Shown: positions 9,975 through 20,660 of the stretch, one piece after another
How positions within the stretch are numbered: position 1 is the stretch's first letter
Layout: the number at the start of each line of letters is the position of its first letter
From: Plantago elongata
Taxonomy: Eukaryota > Streptophyta > Magnoliopsida > Lamiales > Plantaginaceae
Direction: 5' to 3'
Length of the DNA: 51,605 bases
Assembly (NCBI GenBank): GCA_036897095.1
Contig: JAYMSP010000442.1
Span: forward strand, 1-51,605
Made by a program: the position numbers and the translations under genes
Notes under the pieces: model-generated
What the model was told of the DNA's origin: nothing
The model's database searches: none
What the model saw: only the letters and a program-made list of their open reading frames with translations

Positions 9975-10315
9975 AGTGAAATGTGCAACGCGTCGCTTTG
10001 TAAGTGAAGCAGAAAACCAACTCATCTTAGGAAGAAAATACAATCGATTGATTGGGTGTTGGGTTGCCGCGTAAGCTAAGTGGTCCCACACGTCTTGTAA
10101 TTTAATGACAAAATTATCAAATCTCATCCATTTCGGATAATTTTATTTTATGACAATAAAAGAAAAACGAATAAATACCCTCACTCACCTTCCAGTCCCT
10201 ATAAATACCCGTATAACCCCAACACCACTTCTCATCACAACACAAATCACTCACTCTAAAGCCTTAAATTAAACAAACAGATCCAAAAAACTTCCGTTTC
10301 AATCTCACAAAAACA
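9975..10315 (+). promoter_or_regulatory. Promoter and 5' UTR of the KS dehydrin
   Basis: TATA box tataaata at 10200-10207, about 116 bp before the ATG. It has the same gccgcgtaagctaagtgg block (near 10066) and cacgtc (10089-10094) as the first dehydrin. At the distal ABRE position this copy has acgcgtc (9988-9994) instead of acgtgtc, a change from ABRE to a CE3-like coupling element. The leader ends ctcacaaaaacaatggcagg, almost identical to the paralogue. Confidence 0.7.
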
Positions 10316-10687
10316 ATGGCAGGAATCATCCACAAGATCGAGGAGAAGCTCGGCATGGGAGGCAGCAAGGACGGCGAGCACAAGCCCGAATGCAAGCCCG
10401 AACACAAGGGTGAGCACGGATACGGCGACAAGAAGGCCGATCACGGCTACGGCGAGCACAAGCCTGAGCACGGATATGGAGACAAGAAGGCCGATCACGG
10501 CTACGGCGAGCACAAGCCTGAGCACGGTGAGAAGAAGGAAGGTATGATGGAGAAGATCAAGGACAAAATCACTGGCGATGGTGCAGAGGAATGCAAGGAT
10601 GGTGAGAAGAAGAAGAAAAAGAAGAAAGAGAAGAAGCACGGTGAAGGTCATGATGGTGGTAGCAGCAGCAGCAGCGACAGCGATTGA
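10316..10687 (+). CDS. KS-type dehydrin (HIRD11-like)
   Basis: 123 residues. The N-terminal motif is MAGIIHKIEEKLGMGG. A duplicated His/Gly/Tyr/Lys linker follows (EHGYGDKKADHGYGEHKP, twice), then one K-segment (KKEGMMEKIKDKITGDG, about 72-88), a lysine tract (about 97-106) and a C-terminal serine/aspartate S-segment (SSSSSDSD). This order, size and charge pattern match Arabidopsis HIRD11-type KS dehydrins: disordered stress proteins proposed to bind membranes through the K-segment and divalent metals through His. The S-segment of such proteins is a phosphorylation site. Its internal linker duplication shows the repeat process that ran away in the neighbour at 2976. The ATG is in the same context as the paralogue. 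A possible intron in the 3' UTR (gcag|gtgaaat near 10732 to ttttgcag near 10902) is only suggestive. Confidence 0.95.
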   Translation: MAGIIHKIEEKLGMGGSKDGEHKPECKPEHKGEHGYGDKKADHGYGEHKPEHGYGDKKADHGYGEHKPEHGEKKEGMMEKIKDKITGDGAEECKDGEKKKKKKKEKKHGEGHDGGSSSSSDSD

Positions 10688-13600
10688 TCCCGTTCCGATC
10701 CGATCCGATCATTTTCCCTCTTTTGCTCTGCAGGTGAAATTTTATCTCCTTTTTCCTCACTTTCGTTTGTTTTTGTACTTTTGGGTTATCGGCAGTGTTA
10801 AATCGAGATGAATCGTGTTTATATTTGGATGATTTAAGCACAAATCGTGATTGGGGAAATGAAAAGTCTGATTGATTTGGTGTTTGTGACTTGTTTTGCA
10901 GGTGAAGTGTGTTGATGCTGGTGTTTTATTTCCTTTCATCTTTGTTTGGTGCGAATAACAAGAAAGGATGTGTGATGATAAAAGAAAAAAATGATTTGAG
11001 AGAGATGTATTTGTTAGACTTCTCTTTCAGTAGTATTGACTATTGAGTATGTAATGTAATTCAAGCATGGTATGGTGATCAATCATGCTTTTGTAGCTTA
11101 CTGCTACATCCTTTGTTTATGGAGTAATATAATCATATTCTGGTTTTATAAATCTTACACATCGATACATATGTAATCTCCGCAATCACATCGGACAACA
11201 ACTATTATGAATGTGTGATAAATGGCGGACTACATAATAATATGCACATATTCATATATTCTCAGTTTGAATCGTATAATAAATATCATAATGGTTGTAT
11301 TGATGAATTCATCATATATTATCGGAATCATGTGTTTTTTAAAATGAATCGAATATTTTTATAAAATTTAACTGCTTCGATTTGTTTGGCCGGTATGTGC
11401 TTTAGTAATTAGCATACTAGAAATTAAATTCACCTAAATAGTGAAGTTTTATTAAAAATATACGTGATATATATATATAAATGATATAAAATATATAGTT
11501 ATAATATCATTTAATATATTATATATACTTAAAATTAACCCGTTATTCTCTTATAAATATGCGTGACTCTCATAATTTTGCAAGACCAAATTTATAATTA
11601 GTTTATTTAAAATCAAGTTAAGATAACTCTGGAGAATGAAATTACCCAGCCCAGCTTGCTTCGGTATGGATTGGTCCACGTAAATTTTGGACAGTGGAGT
11701 TTTGGGCTGGACTTAACTCTTCATCGGCGCTGGGCTAGTTGCAGGCCTGGTTTTACTAATTTATAAGCCCTGTTAAGTTTTTGGTGATCAGGTATGGGCT
11801 TTAGAAGTTAAGTGGGCTGGAATTCACTGGTAACTGTATGTTTTGGTAATTATTGGTGATTTCTATGCTTTTTCTAACTTTTTCTTTATAGAGTTCCTAT
11901 GCTTTTAACATGGAGTATGTTATGATCCAATCCGATCCAACTTTCAAAAGTAATCGGTGAACAACTCTCTACCAGATTTGAGGTGAAAGAGTAACTACCT
12001 TAAACAACATAGTACATGGTAGGTTAAACCTATGTCTAACTTGTTACATGTATTAATTATACTAGACAGAAGAATTCATGACCTTTAGCGCGATGACAGT
12101 TAGGGGACTGATTGGAATATAATTTGAGTGGCATTTTCAGTTGAAATTGAATTTTTTATGTACAAAATATTCGATTTGAGTGGGGAAATGTCCGCTCCAG
12201 CGGTATGGCAAACAGGGACCTAGATGATCACCCATACATGACATAAACCACAATGGAATTCGAACCATTCACCTATAACGGTTAAAAAGTGACAATAGAG
12301 AACTATGAGCGCGAATACAAGGAACAAGAAAGGGAATGATGAGCACCCCTAAGTCCAAGGCCTTTCTTTGGCATGTTCCTTTCCAAATCAAAGAAGAAGT
12401 CTTAAAAGTTGAAAGATTCTGAGCACTGTGGGAAATGGAAATTGTCAATTTGATTGGATGATCACACAAGCCAAGAGCTGGATCCACCAATTGTATTGTA
12501 TTTTCATTGGCTACAAAGCTTTAGAAAACAGTGAAGTTATTTTAATTAGTCTTGAATAATTTCCCCTTGTTTTTTTGTACTAAGATTTTGTTGCTTCCTT
12601 AAGATATATTAGTAGCTGTTTAAATCTGTAACCACTTTAACAAATTAAGTACTACAAGCTTTCAGTTAAGTGACATATGCTCTGCTACCCTACCAACCAT
12701 TAGTGCTCTGTTTTAGGCATATATTGCTGCTAATATCAGTCATTTTCTCAAGGAAATGGTCATGTACTCCGACAATTGGTTTAGTCATTAGTAATTCAAT
12801 TGGTGTTCAGTTTGCAACAAATTTTAGAATATTAATTTGCAAGTTGTAAATTATGCTTATGTTCTAAACAAATGCATTTCAATTGCAAATTTACCGAACA
12901 AAAGATACTAATCGTCCATTTATTATAAGTTGGTTGGCTGAATAGTATGTAAGCTGAGGTGTACGTATGGTTTGGTCCGAATTAACATTTTTGAAACAAA
13001 GTTGTTACATGATATCCGATGAATATGCTATTGTTGTGCAAGCAATCAGAAAGAAATGAAGTTTTTAGATGCTGAATAGTAAGTACATTCCAAAGCATAA
13101 ACCAAATAAGCCCAATGTCCTTTGCCTTCACATTTTCTTTCAATATCTTACTCTTATTTAAACATGTAAAAAATAAGAAACAAGTAATTACTGGACATGA
13201 TCAACATCGTAGCATTCCACTGTACTTGCAACAATGACCAATTAATATTTGATGATTTAGAATCTCCGGGTGACTCAAACCTCCAAACTTATTAATTGGA
13301 GTTGAAACATTTAGCAACTGAACTGCACTTAGTTATTGGAAGATTTATATTTATACAAAACCAACAAGTACATCTTCAACAATCCTGTTAAATTAATTAC
13401 TCCATATGTCACAAATACTGCTTTGTTACAATGAGAATTGTCTGTATTATTACAAGTTAACAACGTCATGAAAATGACCTGAAACAAGTCACATCAGTTC
13501 CTTAACTTGTAGTTTAGAATCTCACAAGTCGGACATTGAATAGAACAAGTCCTCATTGATTTTAACACCACCATGTGTCATTACCTCTTTGTAGCCGGCT

Positions 13601-13715
13601 CTAATTTTTCCCTACAATATATTCACACTCTTCACTCTCATCACACCATTTCATGCTTCAATCCCACATGTTCTCTAACAACTTCTAAACCAAAACATAG
13701 TATCGCTTCATCAAC
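10688..13715. other. 3-kb spacer; repeat copy at 12108-12215
   Basis: Begins with the dehydrin 3' UTR. No gene is recognised; the ORFs here are short and without family features. A patch at 11650-11830 is rich in gggctgg/cccagcc words, typical of transposon debris. 12108-12215 starts ggggactgattggaatataa and is the + oriented partner of 9436-9540. Near 12250-12265 the reverse strand carries ggttcgaattcc, which resembles a tRNA box B, but no box A is seen. Just upstream of VAPYRIN, 13541-13550 is discussed in the findings. Confidence 0.5.
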
Positions 13716-15332
13716 ATGGATAGGCTAATAAGCTTAGAGCCATCCAACATTGTCACAATCAGGATTGAGCCAGGGCAGAGATGCTTAGGTTCGATTACTT
13801 TGCGCAACGTTATGTACACTATGCCTGTCGCATTTCGCCTCCAGCCGATAAATAAGTTCCGTTACATGGTCACACCACATTCGGGGATCATATCGCCACT
13901 CACAGCAGTTACTGTTGAGATCACTTACCAGCTGCCTCCGAATTCGACTCTGCCTGATCGGTTCCCGTACAGTGAGGACTCGTTTGTGTTGCAAAGTGTC
14001 GTGGTGCCTGGAGCGGCAGTTAAGAACTCGAGTAGTGATTCGGTTCCGAGTGAGTGGTTCACTAACAAGAAGAAGCAAGTGTATTCTGATAGTGGGATCA
14101 AGGTCATGTTTGTTGGTTCACCAGTTTTGACTCATTTGCTCACCAGAGGGTACATGGATGAGATCAGAGATGTTCTTGAGAAAAGTGATCCTGCTTTTAA
14201 GTTAGCTGATTCTGTTGATGCTGATGGACAGTCTTTGCTTCACTTGGCAATTACGCAGAGCAGGCCTGATTTAGTCCAGTTGTTGCTTGAGTTTGGCCCG
14301 GAAATTGAGGGCCAGGGAAGATCAGGGTCGAGCCCACTCGAGGCTGCGGCTGCTTCAGGGGATGCGTTGATCGTTGAGCTTCTGTTGGCTCACAAAGCTA
14401 GTCTTGAAAGATCGGAATCTTCGGCTTGGGGACCAATTCATCTAGCTGCAGGCAATGGTCATACTGATGTTTTGAGGCATCTTTTGGTCAAGGGTGCTAA
14501 TGCCAATTCGCTCACTAAAGATGGTAACACGGCCTTGCACCTTGCGGTGGAGGAGCGGAGAAAGGATTGTGTGAGGCTACTTTTGGCAAATGGCGCTAGA
14601 CCTGATCTTAGAAACGCAAGTGAAGGGGATACACCTTTGCACATTGCTTCGGGGTTAGGAGACGAGCAAATGGTGAAGCTTTTGCTTCACAAGGGCGCTA
14701 ATAAGGACGTCAGGAACAAGGTGGGGAAGACAGCATATGATCTCGCAGCTGAAAACGGGCATACAAAGTTGTTTGATTCCCTCCGTTTAGGAGACAGTTT
14801 ATGTATTGCCGCAAGAAAAGGGGAGCTAAGGATGATCCTGAGGCTTATTGAGAATGGAGCTTCTATTAACGGGCGGGATCAAAATGGATGGAGTGCACTA
14901 CACCGTGCTGCCTTCAAGGGACGGGCTGATGTGGCACGAGCCTTGATCGAGAAGGGTATTGATATTAGCGCCAAGGACGAGGAGGGGTATACGGCACTAC
15001 ATTGTGCAGTGGAGTCAGGACAGTCTGATGTTATCGAGTTGCTTGTGAAGAAAGGGGCTGATGTTGAAGCTAGGACTAATAAGGGTGTGACCGCGTTACA
15101 AATTGCTGAATCACTGCACTATGCAGGTGTTGTTAGGATACTCGTACATGGGGGTGCTACTAAAGATGGGATGTCACATTCGCATGTCGTTAGCAAAGAT
15201 ACATTTGTGCCATTTGGTAAGGTGGGTAATGGGAAAGAGAAGGATATCGTAGCGATCAAGAAGAAAGCACAGCGTGGCGTTAGAGTTCAACGGAGTAGCT
15301 TCGATCGATCTGCCCTGTTAACTGTGGTCTAA
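13716..15332 (+). CDS. VPY: VAPYRIN (MSP domain plus ankyrin repeats)
   Basis: A single-exon ORF of 538 residues. Residues 1 to about 125 form a major-sperm-protein/VAMP-associated domain ([20 protein letters not shown], then [17 protein letters not shown] and [20 protein letters not shown]). From about 165 to 485 there are roughly ten or eleven ankyrin repeats, for example [40 protein letters not shown] and [21 protein letters not shown] short basic tail follows, ending [13 protein letters not shown]. This architecture, length and start are diagnostic of VAPYRIN, a protein of mobile endosomal or trans-Golgi-associated bodies needed for intracellular accommodation of arbuscular mycorrhizal fungi and for rhizobial infection in legumes. 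The gene is intact with no stops or frameshifts, so the host probably forms arbuscular mycorrhiza. Family knowledge is strong; symbiotic status is inference. Confidence 0.97.
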   Translation: MDRLISLEPSNIVTIRIEPGQRCLGSITLRNVMYTMPVAFRLQPINKFRYMVTPHSGIISPLTAVTVEITYQLPPNSTLPDRFPYSEDSFVLQSVVVPGAAVKNSSSDSVPSEWFTNKKKQVYSDSGIKVMFVGSPVLTHLLTRGYMDEIRDVLEKSDPAFKLADSVDADGQSLLHLAITQSRPDLVQLLLEFGPEIEGQGRSGSSPLEAAAASGDALIVELLLAHKASLERSESSAWGPIHLAAGNGHTDVLRHLLVKGANANSLTKDGNTALHLAVEERRKDCVRLLLANGARPDLRNASEGDTPLHIASGLGDEQMVKLLLHKGANKDVRNKVGKTAYDLAAENGHTKLFDSLRLGDSLCIAARKGELRMILRLIENGASINGRDQNGWSALHRAAFKGRADVARALIEKGIDISAKDEEGYTALHCAVESGQSDVIELLVKKGADVEARTNKGVTALQIAESLHYAGVVRILVHGGATKDGMSHSHVVSKDTFVPFGKVGNGKEKDIVAIKKKAQRGVRVQRSSFDRSALLTVV

Positions 15333-15954
15333 ATGTCAGCAAAAAAGAAGGAAAAAGAAAACAAAATCTGTTAATTCCCTTGATTAGAGAATGGAGTGTG
15401 GTCATTGTTTTTGCAATTGGTGATTTGGTGGTAAATTAAAAAAAAGAAAATTGAAGATTTTGTTGACTTTAAAGTCTTCATTGTAAGGTAAAAGTTTGTT
15501 AGAAGTGGTTAGTCTGCCAAGATTCCTTGTAATATTAGGCATTGTATGTGTTTCTTCCCATAATTAGATCAATTGTATGAAGAAAAGTGTAACTTGTATA
15601 ACCAAGGTTGTGCTTCAGACTAACCTGTTGATACTTAGATATTCTGAATGATTCATCTATCTACTTCAATTCATGGTGCTTTCAGCTTAAGTGTTTAACA
15701 TTAAAGTATGCAAAATCCATATGATGTGACAACTAAAATTTTCTGTAGATTCCAAAGTGTAAAGATTGAGACTGATGTCATTTTTGGTGCCGTTAATCAA
15801 GGAAAGGAATATAGCTTCTTTGTTATGATCGCCTGGTGGATTTATCTAAGGGTCATATAACATCAGTGGAAACTACAAAAGAGAGAATGTTGGGTGAAGA
15901 TTTGTACAAATTAACCAATTGTATGCATCATTTTCAGTTAGATGTCGGAATGCT

Positions 15955-16345
15955 TAGACCACCTGCATTGGTGATGAGCTGGTGACAGAATGGGAGATGG
16001 TGATTTAGAATGAAAAGAGTGGTTTAAGTTTAAGTATGAGAGAAAAATAAGTAGGAGATAGAATAATCCAAAAAAAATATCAGGATTCATCTCTCAAACA
16101 AATAAAGTCGTTAGTGATTTTAATTTATTTTTTACATTTTTCTTTTAAAAGTTATGACCGTTTTAAATTAAAAGGAAGTTTGAATTTTTTTAAAAAAAAG
16201 AGTGGCCAAGTAGCAACAAGTGGCAGCAACCGAGTGGATGCTGCCACTTGAGTCAATGACGGGGGTATGTGTGACGCGCCCATGGCACGTCGCATGAGCT
16301 GTGATGAAGCTCATGCGATGCGTGCAACTCGTCTTACACACACTA
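15955..16345. mobile_element. PIF/Harbinger-like element, probably truncated
   Basis: It begins ttagaccacctgcattggtg, the inverse of the terminus at about 302-321. A T/A-rich body follows with gttagtgattttaatttatt and gttatgaccgttttaa, words also present in the foldback arms at 34700-34790. Then comes a GC-rich zone (16200-16330) with a hairpin: gcatgagct / agctcatgc around 16292-16318. No clean second terminus was found, so this is likely a deletion derivative. Noncoding. Confidence 0.5.
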
Positions 16346-19179
16346 ATATTTTATAATAAGACGTCTTGATTATAGTTATTAGACATTTAAACTGGAACTT
16401 GCTCTCAGGGTTTCCCATTCAGGACGCACGAAGGAGAAAGGATTGGGATATTTTGGATCATAGCAATTGCTACCAAGCCAAACTCCAAAGTCATAGGATT
16501 AAGTAAATCATTAACAAGTTTGGTTAATAGTTCCAAGCTTCCAGGTTGAGTGCGTTGAACGCATGCATGTTAGAGGCTGAAGCACATGTTGTAAGCAGGT
16601 ACATTGTGGTTGGTAAACAAAGCCCAATTATTCTTTGTGTTAGTGAAGACCCACGAATGGGAAGAAAGCCCAATTATAGTATTCTATGCCATTGCCACGC
16701 CTTCTCCACTTTCCAACCATGTTTCAAGCATCTCTTAGTTGTATAGTTTTTACTAATTATATCTTTCCCGAAGCAAAAATCTAATTCTTAATCCTTGGAA
16801 GTATTTTCGAAAAAGTAATTGAAATAAAACTCTTTTCATTCGAATAAGTGCCCTTCTTGGCATCAAATTAATCAAGGTATGCCTTTGTTTTCAAGTCATA
16901 TTTATTTAAATTAAACTCACACTTTTTATAAATTTCTCATTTAATTAAACTCACACTAAAAGGCTAGTGGTTTATAGAGTTTAGAGGTATATTTATTTAG
17001 ATAAACTCACACTTGTTACAAATCTCTCATTTAATTAAATCTTTTGATGCGTTACATCTTTGTGAGTTCGTACACAATTGATGAAAAGCATGATTCATGA
17101 TCTTTTTTACTCGTCTGGTTTGTATCACCGTTAAATGAGCAATAGGGAATTGGAAGTTGCATGTATCATGCAATCAATTTTATTTTGAGTAGATATAATC
17201 AGAGTTCATGTGTAGGCAATAGTACCTTGACTTACAAGAGTTGTCCTGCAACCTTATTTAAGGTTTCCTTAGTTCATCACAGGCACAACTTCAACTGGCT
17301 AAGAACGTTCACCTGATCAGAGCAAATTGCCGAACAAAATCGCCAGTTCTCCAATCGGAACTACTACATTAAATCATCGGTCCGGATGTCCCATGATAAA
17401 AATGTGGGATGTGGAAAATGAAAAGAAGAGAAAAAGAGAAACCTTTTGATCTAGATTAATTATGATTTGGTTATGTGAATATATAATTGGTTTATGCATA
17501 TGAAGACCACTTTCTCCAGTTGGTGAGCGCCATGATCCGAATCCATGATTTTCGTAGCCAAATTGTGAAAGGGATTGGTAACTACAACATGCTTGTTGGT
17601 AAGAAGGGGTCTTGAATCTTGATGACTTTACATTCACCTTACCTAATGTTCCAGTTAAAATTTAATATCAGGTGTAAACTGCACAGAACACCCAAGAAAC
17701 AAAATTAATTATGAAAAATGTTGAACAACAACTAATTAAGAGATGTGTATGTGTAAATCAAACTTGTCATCATCAAGCAAGATACACATTATACTTGTGA
17801 ACTAAAAAAATCAATAATCTATCCGTATTTAACTTATAATTGTCAAATTATAAGTATATGGTAAATATTTAAAATCATTGTACCTAAGAGTCTTCATCCA
17901 ATTCATTCTTGAAATTAAAAATGTAATAGAAATTAAATTTCAACCAATATTAAAAGATTTAAATGAAGAAGATGTTAGTTATGCGCCGTAAAATGTAAAC
18001 TTCATCAAGAGATAACATTAGGAGAAAAAAGATATTAAGTCAGGAACCTTGAAGCGACAAAGTAATTTGTTGCATGAAATCATAAAAAAAACTAAGGGAA
18101 GTGTTTTGAATAAATAACTGACATTTAAGGGAGCGATTGAGCAATTTGCACGCATTTTGATTACTTGAGAAATTAGAAGAGTAATGAGCGACTAGTTTGA
18201 TGATAGTGGCCAATTGAAATCACAACCGTGGGTCCGACCAACCAACTACAGCCAGGCCACCAACTCCCGGTGGAATTTGACCTCACAAGTTTTCAAAATT
18301 TACCCTCACCACACTATGACATGACCCATTAACCCCCCACACATTTATTTCGCGCGTAAATCAAACGCTCTCTAAACTAAACCCACCCCTTTGCCTACCA
18401 TTCGGTCCATGTGCATTTGCCTTTAAACTTTAATGACCTGATTATGATTTCTTTCCTCTCTTTCACTTCTTTATTTCTCTTAAGAGATGAAATTCATTAC
18501 CTCTCCCAATTATATACGTACCCAATTACTTCAATAGCCAGCCATTTAGCCCCAATCGTGATGAGCTATACCATATAGAGGTGGACATCCGATTAATTCT
18601 CCGATCTAATTTAAATTAATAATATATCGTCCATAATCCAATTCGAAGCTTACGGATCGATTTCGAATTAATTCAAATGCGGATCGGTTAAATCCACTAC
18701 AATCCTATAATTCGAAATTTTACAAATAAGCAATTTTTTCACACCACGGACTTTAATTTATATGCTTAAGTTGAATATAAACAACGTGAGATTAAATTTG
18801 AACATTGAAAAGTGTAAATTTTAAATATTATATATTTTTCATATCAAATTCAAAATAATAAAATATGAAATAGGCATAATTAGCCAAAATAATAATAACT
18901 AAGTGCTAAGTTCATTATTCATCGTCGTCTACTTGTCTGCACCCTTAAGATTATGAAATCTGCAGTTGGCTTCTCGGCGAGGAGAGTCAAAAAGTGATGT
19001 GAGAGAGGCAGTTGTTTTAATTAGTGTAGACGAGCAACATTCATCTACCTTAAAATGACATTTGAAGCTATATATTAGAATACAAAATATGATTTTTCTA
19101 GCATTTTTCGGAATTTATAAAATTAAATTCCAATGATAAAATTGCTTGATCATTTTCTAGTATATAAAATTGAATTAAA
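16346..19179. other. Spacer without a recognised gene
   Basis: AT-rich. The longest ORF (about 87 codons, reverse strand, 17374-17637) has no domain I recognise and its second half is low-complexity, so I do not call it a gene. 16900-17040 contains a short imperfect direct repeat (ttatttaaattaaactcacac / tttagataaactcacacttg). 18590-18720 has ccgattaattctccgatctaa-type words that look like old transposon sequence. Confidence 0.5.
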
Positions 19180-19545
19180 TCATGACATACGGGTCAACGT
19201 GGAAAAATCACGTCAATTGGACGACGTACGATGCAATTAGACTGTGTATGGTCAAATTGGGCTGCGTATGATTAGATTGGATTGGAAATAATGGACCAAG
19301 CCTACAAATGACAAAAGTGGGCCAGAAGTATTTGAATGAACCACGGGCCTCCTACTTTCATGCTTCTAGAAGCATCTCTCAACACTTATAAATAGAGGCC
19401 TTCCTCCCCTCATTTCCACACACATTTTCATTCAGTAAGGAGCTAAGAAGTATTAAGCAAGGAAAAAGAAGCAAAGAAGCATTAAGCAAGGAGCAAAGGA
19501 GCATAAGCAAGGAGAAAGAAGAGCAAAAACAACCCTTCTCAGTTT
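19180..19545 (+). mobile_element. LTR fragment with TATA box and heat-shock-like element
   Basis: A TATA motif in cttataaatagaggcc (from 19384) lies just downstream of cttctagaag (19363-19372), which contains the TTCnnGAA heat-shock-factor core. It is followed by a purine-rich leader with repeated aagcaaggag words (19435-19525). This U3-R arrangement resembles the promoter part of a plant LTR retrotransposon on the + strand. At about 19545 it abuts a gag relic that runs in the opposite direction, so it is either inserted into that relic or rearranged. Confidence 0.5.
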
Positions 19546-19960
19546 AGCACTATCATCACCTTCACAATGCAATTGAAGTAAATCCCAAGCTTGTTTAGCA
19601 GTGGTGCAGTTTTGAACAATTTCCAATATGTGGATATCAACATGACTAAAGATAGCATTCGAAGCTTTTTCATTGTAAGAGCTTAATAGATACTGACCTG
19701 GATTGAATCGTTCTCCAGGAATCCACACTATATCTCAATCATCATCAGGTCGTTCAATAGACCACACATAGCCTTCCACAACTGATCTCCAATCATGGAC
19801 CTCAAGAGCTTTGATATGCGTCCTCATCTTGATTTGCCACAAGGTGTAGTTTGACCTATCGAACACAGATAGTTTGTTGACATTCGAGTATACATCCATT
19901 GTAGTAGCAGTACCAAATTCAGACACCAGAAATTTGGTGGATGACTATGATACCACTTGT
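19546..19960 (-). pseudogene. Copia-type gag remnant
   Basis: The reverse strand encodes the N-terminal part of a Ty1/copia gag (UBN2-like). It begins at MSEFGTATTMDV (19926) and carries the YTLWQIKMRTHIKALEVHDW motif, then after an in-frame stop AKQAWDLLQLHCEGDDSAKL. The stop lies near 19735, and the frame diverges into unrelated sequence at about 19545. A primer-binding-site-like tggtatcatag (reverse strand, ending near 19947) precedes the start at the expected short distance. Clearly a dead fragment; protease, integrase and reverse transcriptase are absent. Confidence 0.75.
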
Positions 19961-20660
19961 TAGAACTATTGGACCGGAATTGGTACTAGAACATTAAACA
20001 ATGTTGACTTTAGTGATGAGTCAACAATGCAGTCAACACTGATTGTCTGTGTAGAGTAAATTGCAACGAATTGACAATAGATTTTCATAATCAAGCCAGC
20101 ATATATAAAATATCTTGATGGTGTCGTAGGCTAAATTCCCACTAGTTAGAATAGTAGAATTACACAAGGAGTTTAAAGATCAATCACAAACGGATGATCT
20201 AACTCACGAAAAACTAGACCAAGAATAAACTCGAACAAAGAACCTATTCTAGTCATTATCACGATGAATGATTCACAAAACGTATTTGATGAACACCCAC
20301 AATATGATAGCAAGTACAAGTCTAGTAAAGCAAGACACACAAGTATAATGTGAAGAGTAAAGTATTGGTGTGTGTCCCTGCAAAGCAGCCTCCTTCCTGT
20401 ATATATCATGTCTTCGACATCTTGTAATTCGAACTGGGAAGGAACAATTGCATAAGGAAGGTTTTCTTCTTTGCTTTTCTTGTGCAAACTGCTAAAAGGA
20501 ATTGTCTCAACATTGAAGATCTTTTTTCATATATTTCCTTCTAGTCTTTAAGATAAAGATTCTTTCTATATTGTGGTTGATCTCTTGCTTCTTCTCAAAG
20601 AAAGTCTCCGATCATCAATTAGTGTAATTACCAAGATTGTTTCCTGCAAAATACACACAC
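19947..20660 (-). mobile_element. Probable LTR and primer-binding site of the copia relic
   Basis: On the reverse strand the sequence before the gag start reads ...gttctaacaagtggtatca, i.e. an LTR-like end (aaca) followed by a site resembling the 3' end complement of initiator Met-tRNA. Sequence beyond it, up to about 20660, includes a reverse-strand TATA-like tatatacagg near 20400 and no gene, as expected for an LTR. The outer end of the LTR was not located. Confidence 0.4.

Noticed and set aside
10256..10651. Reverse-strand hydrophobic ORF over the KS dehydrin
   Set aside because: Antisense shadow of the Lys/Glu-rich coding sequence, which also covers the 5' UTR.
12240..12300. Possible tRNA-derived SINE (box B-like ggttcgaattcc on the reverse strand)
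   Set aside because: No box A at the right distance, no poly-A or simple-repeat tail and no target-site duplication; one short motif is not enough.
17374..17637. 87-codon reverse-strand ORF
   Set aside because: No recognisable domain, a low-complexity C-terminal half and no exon partners nearby.
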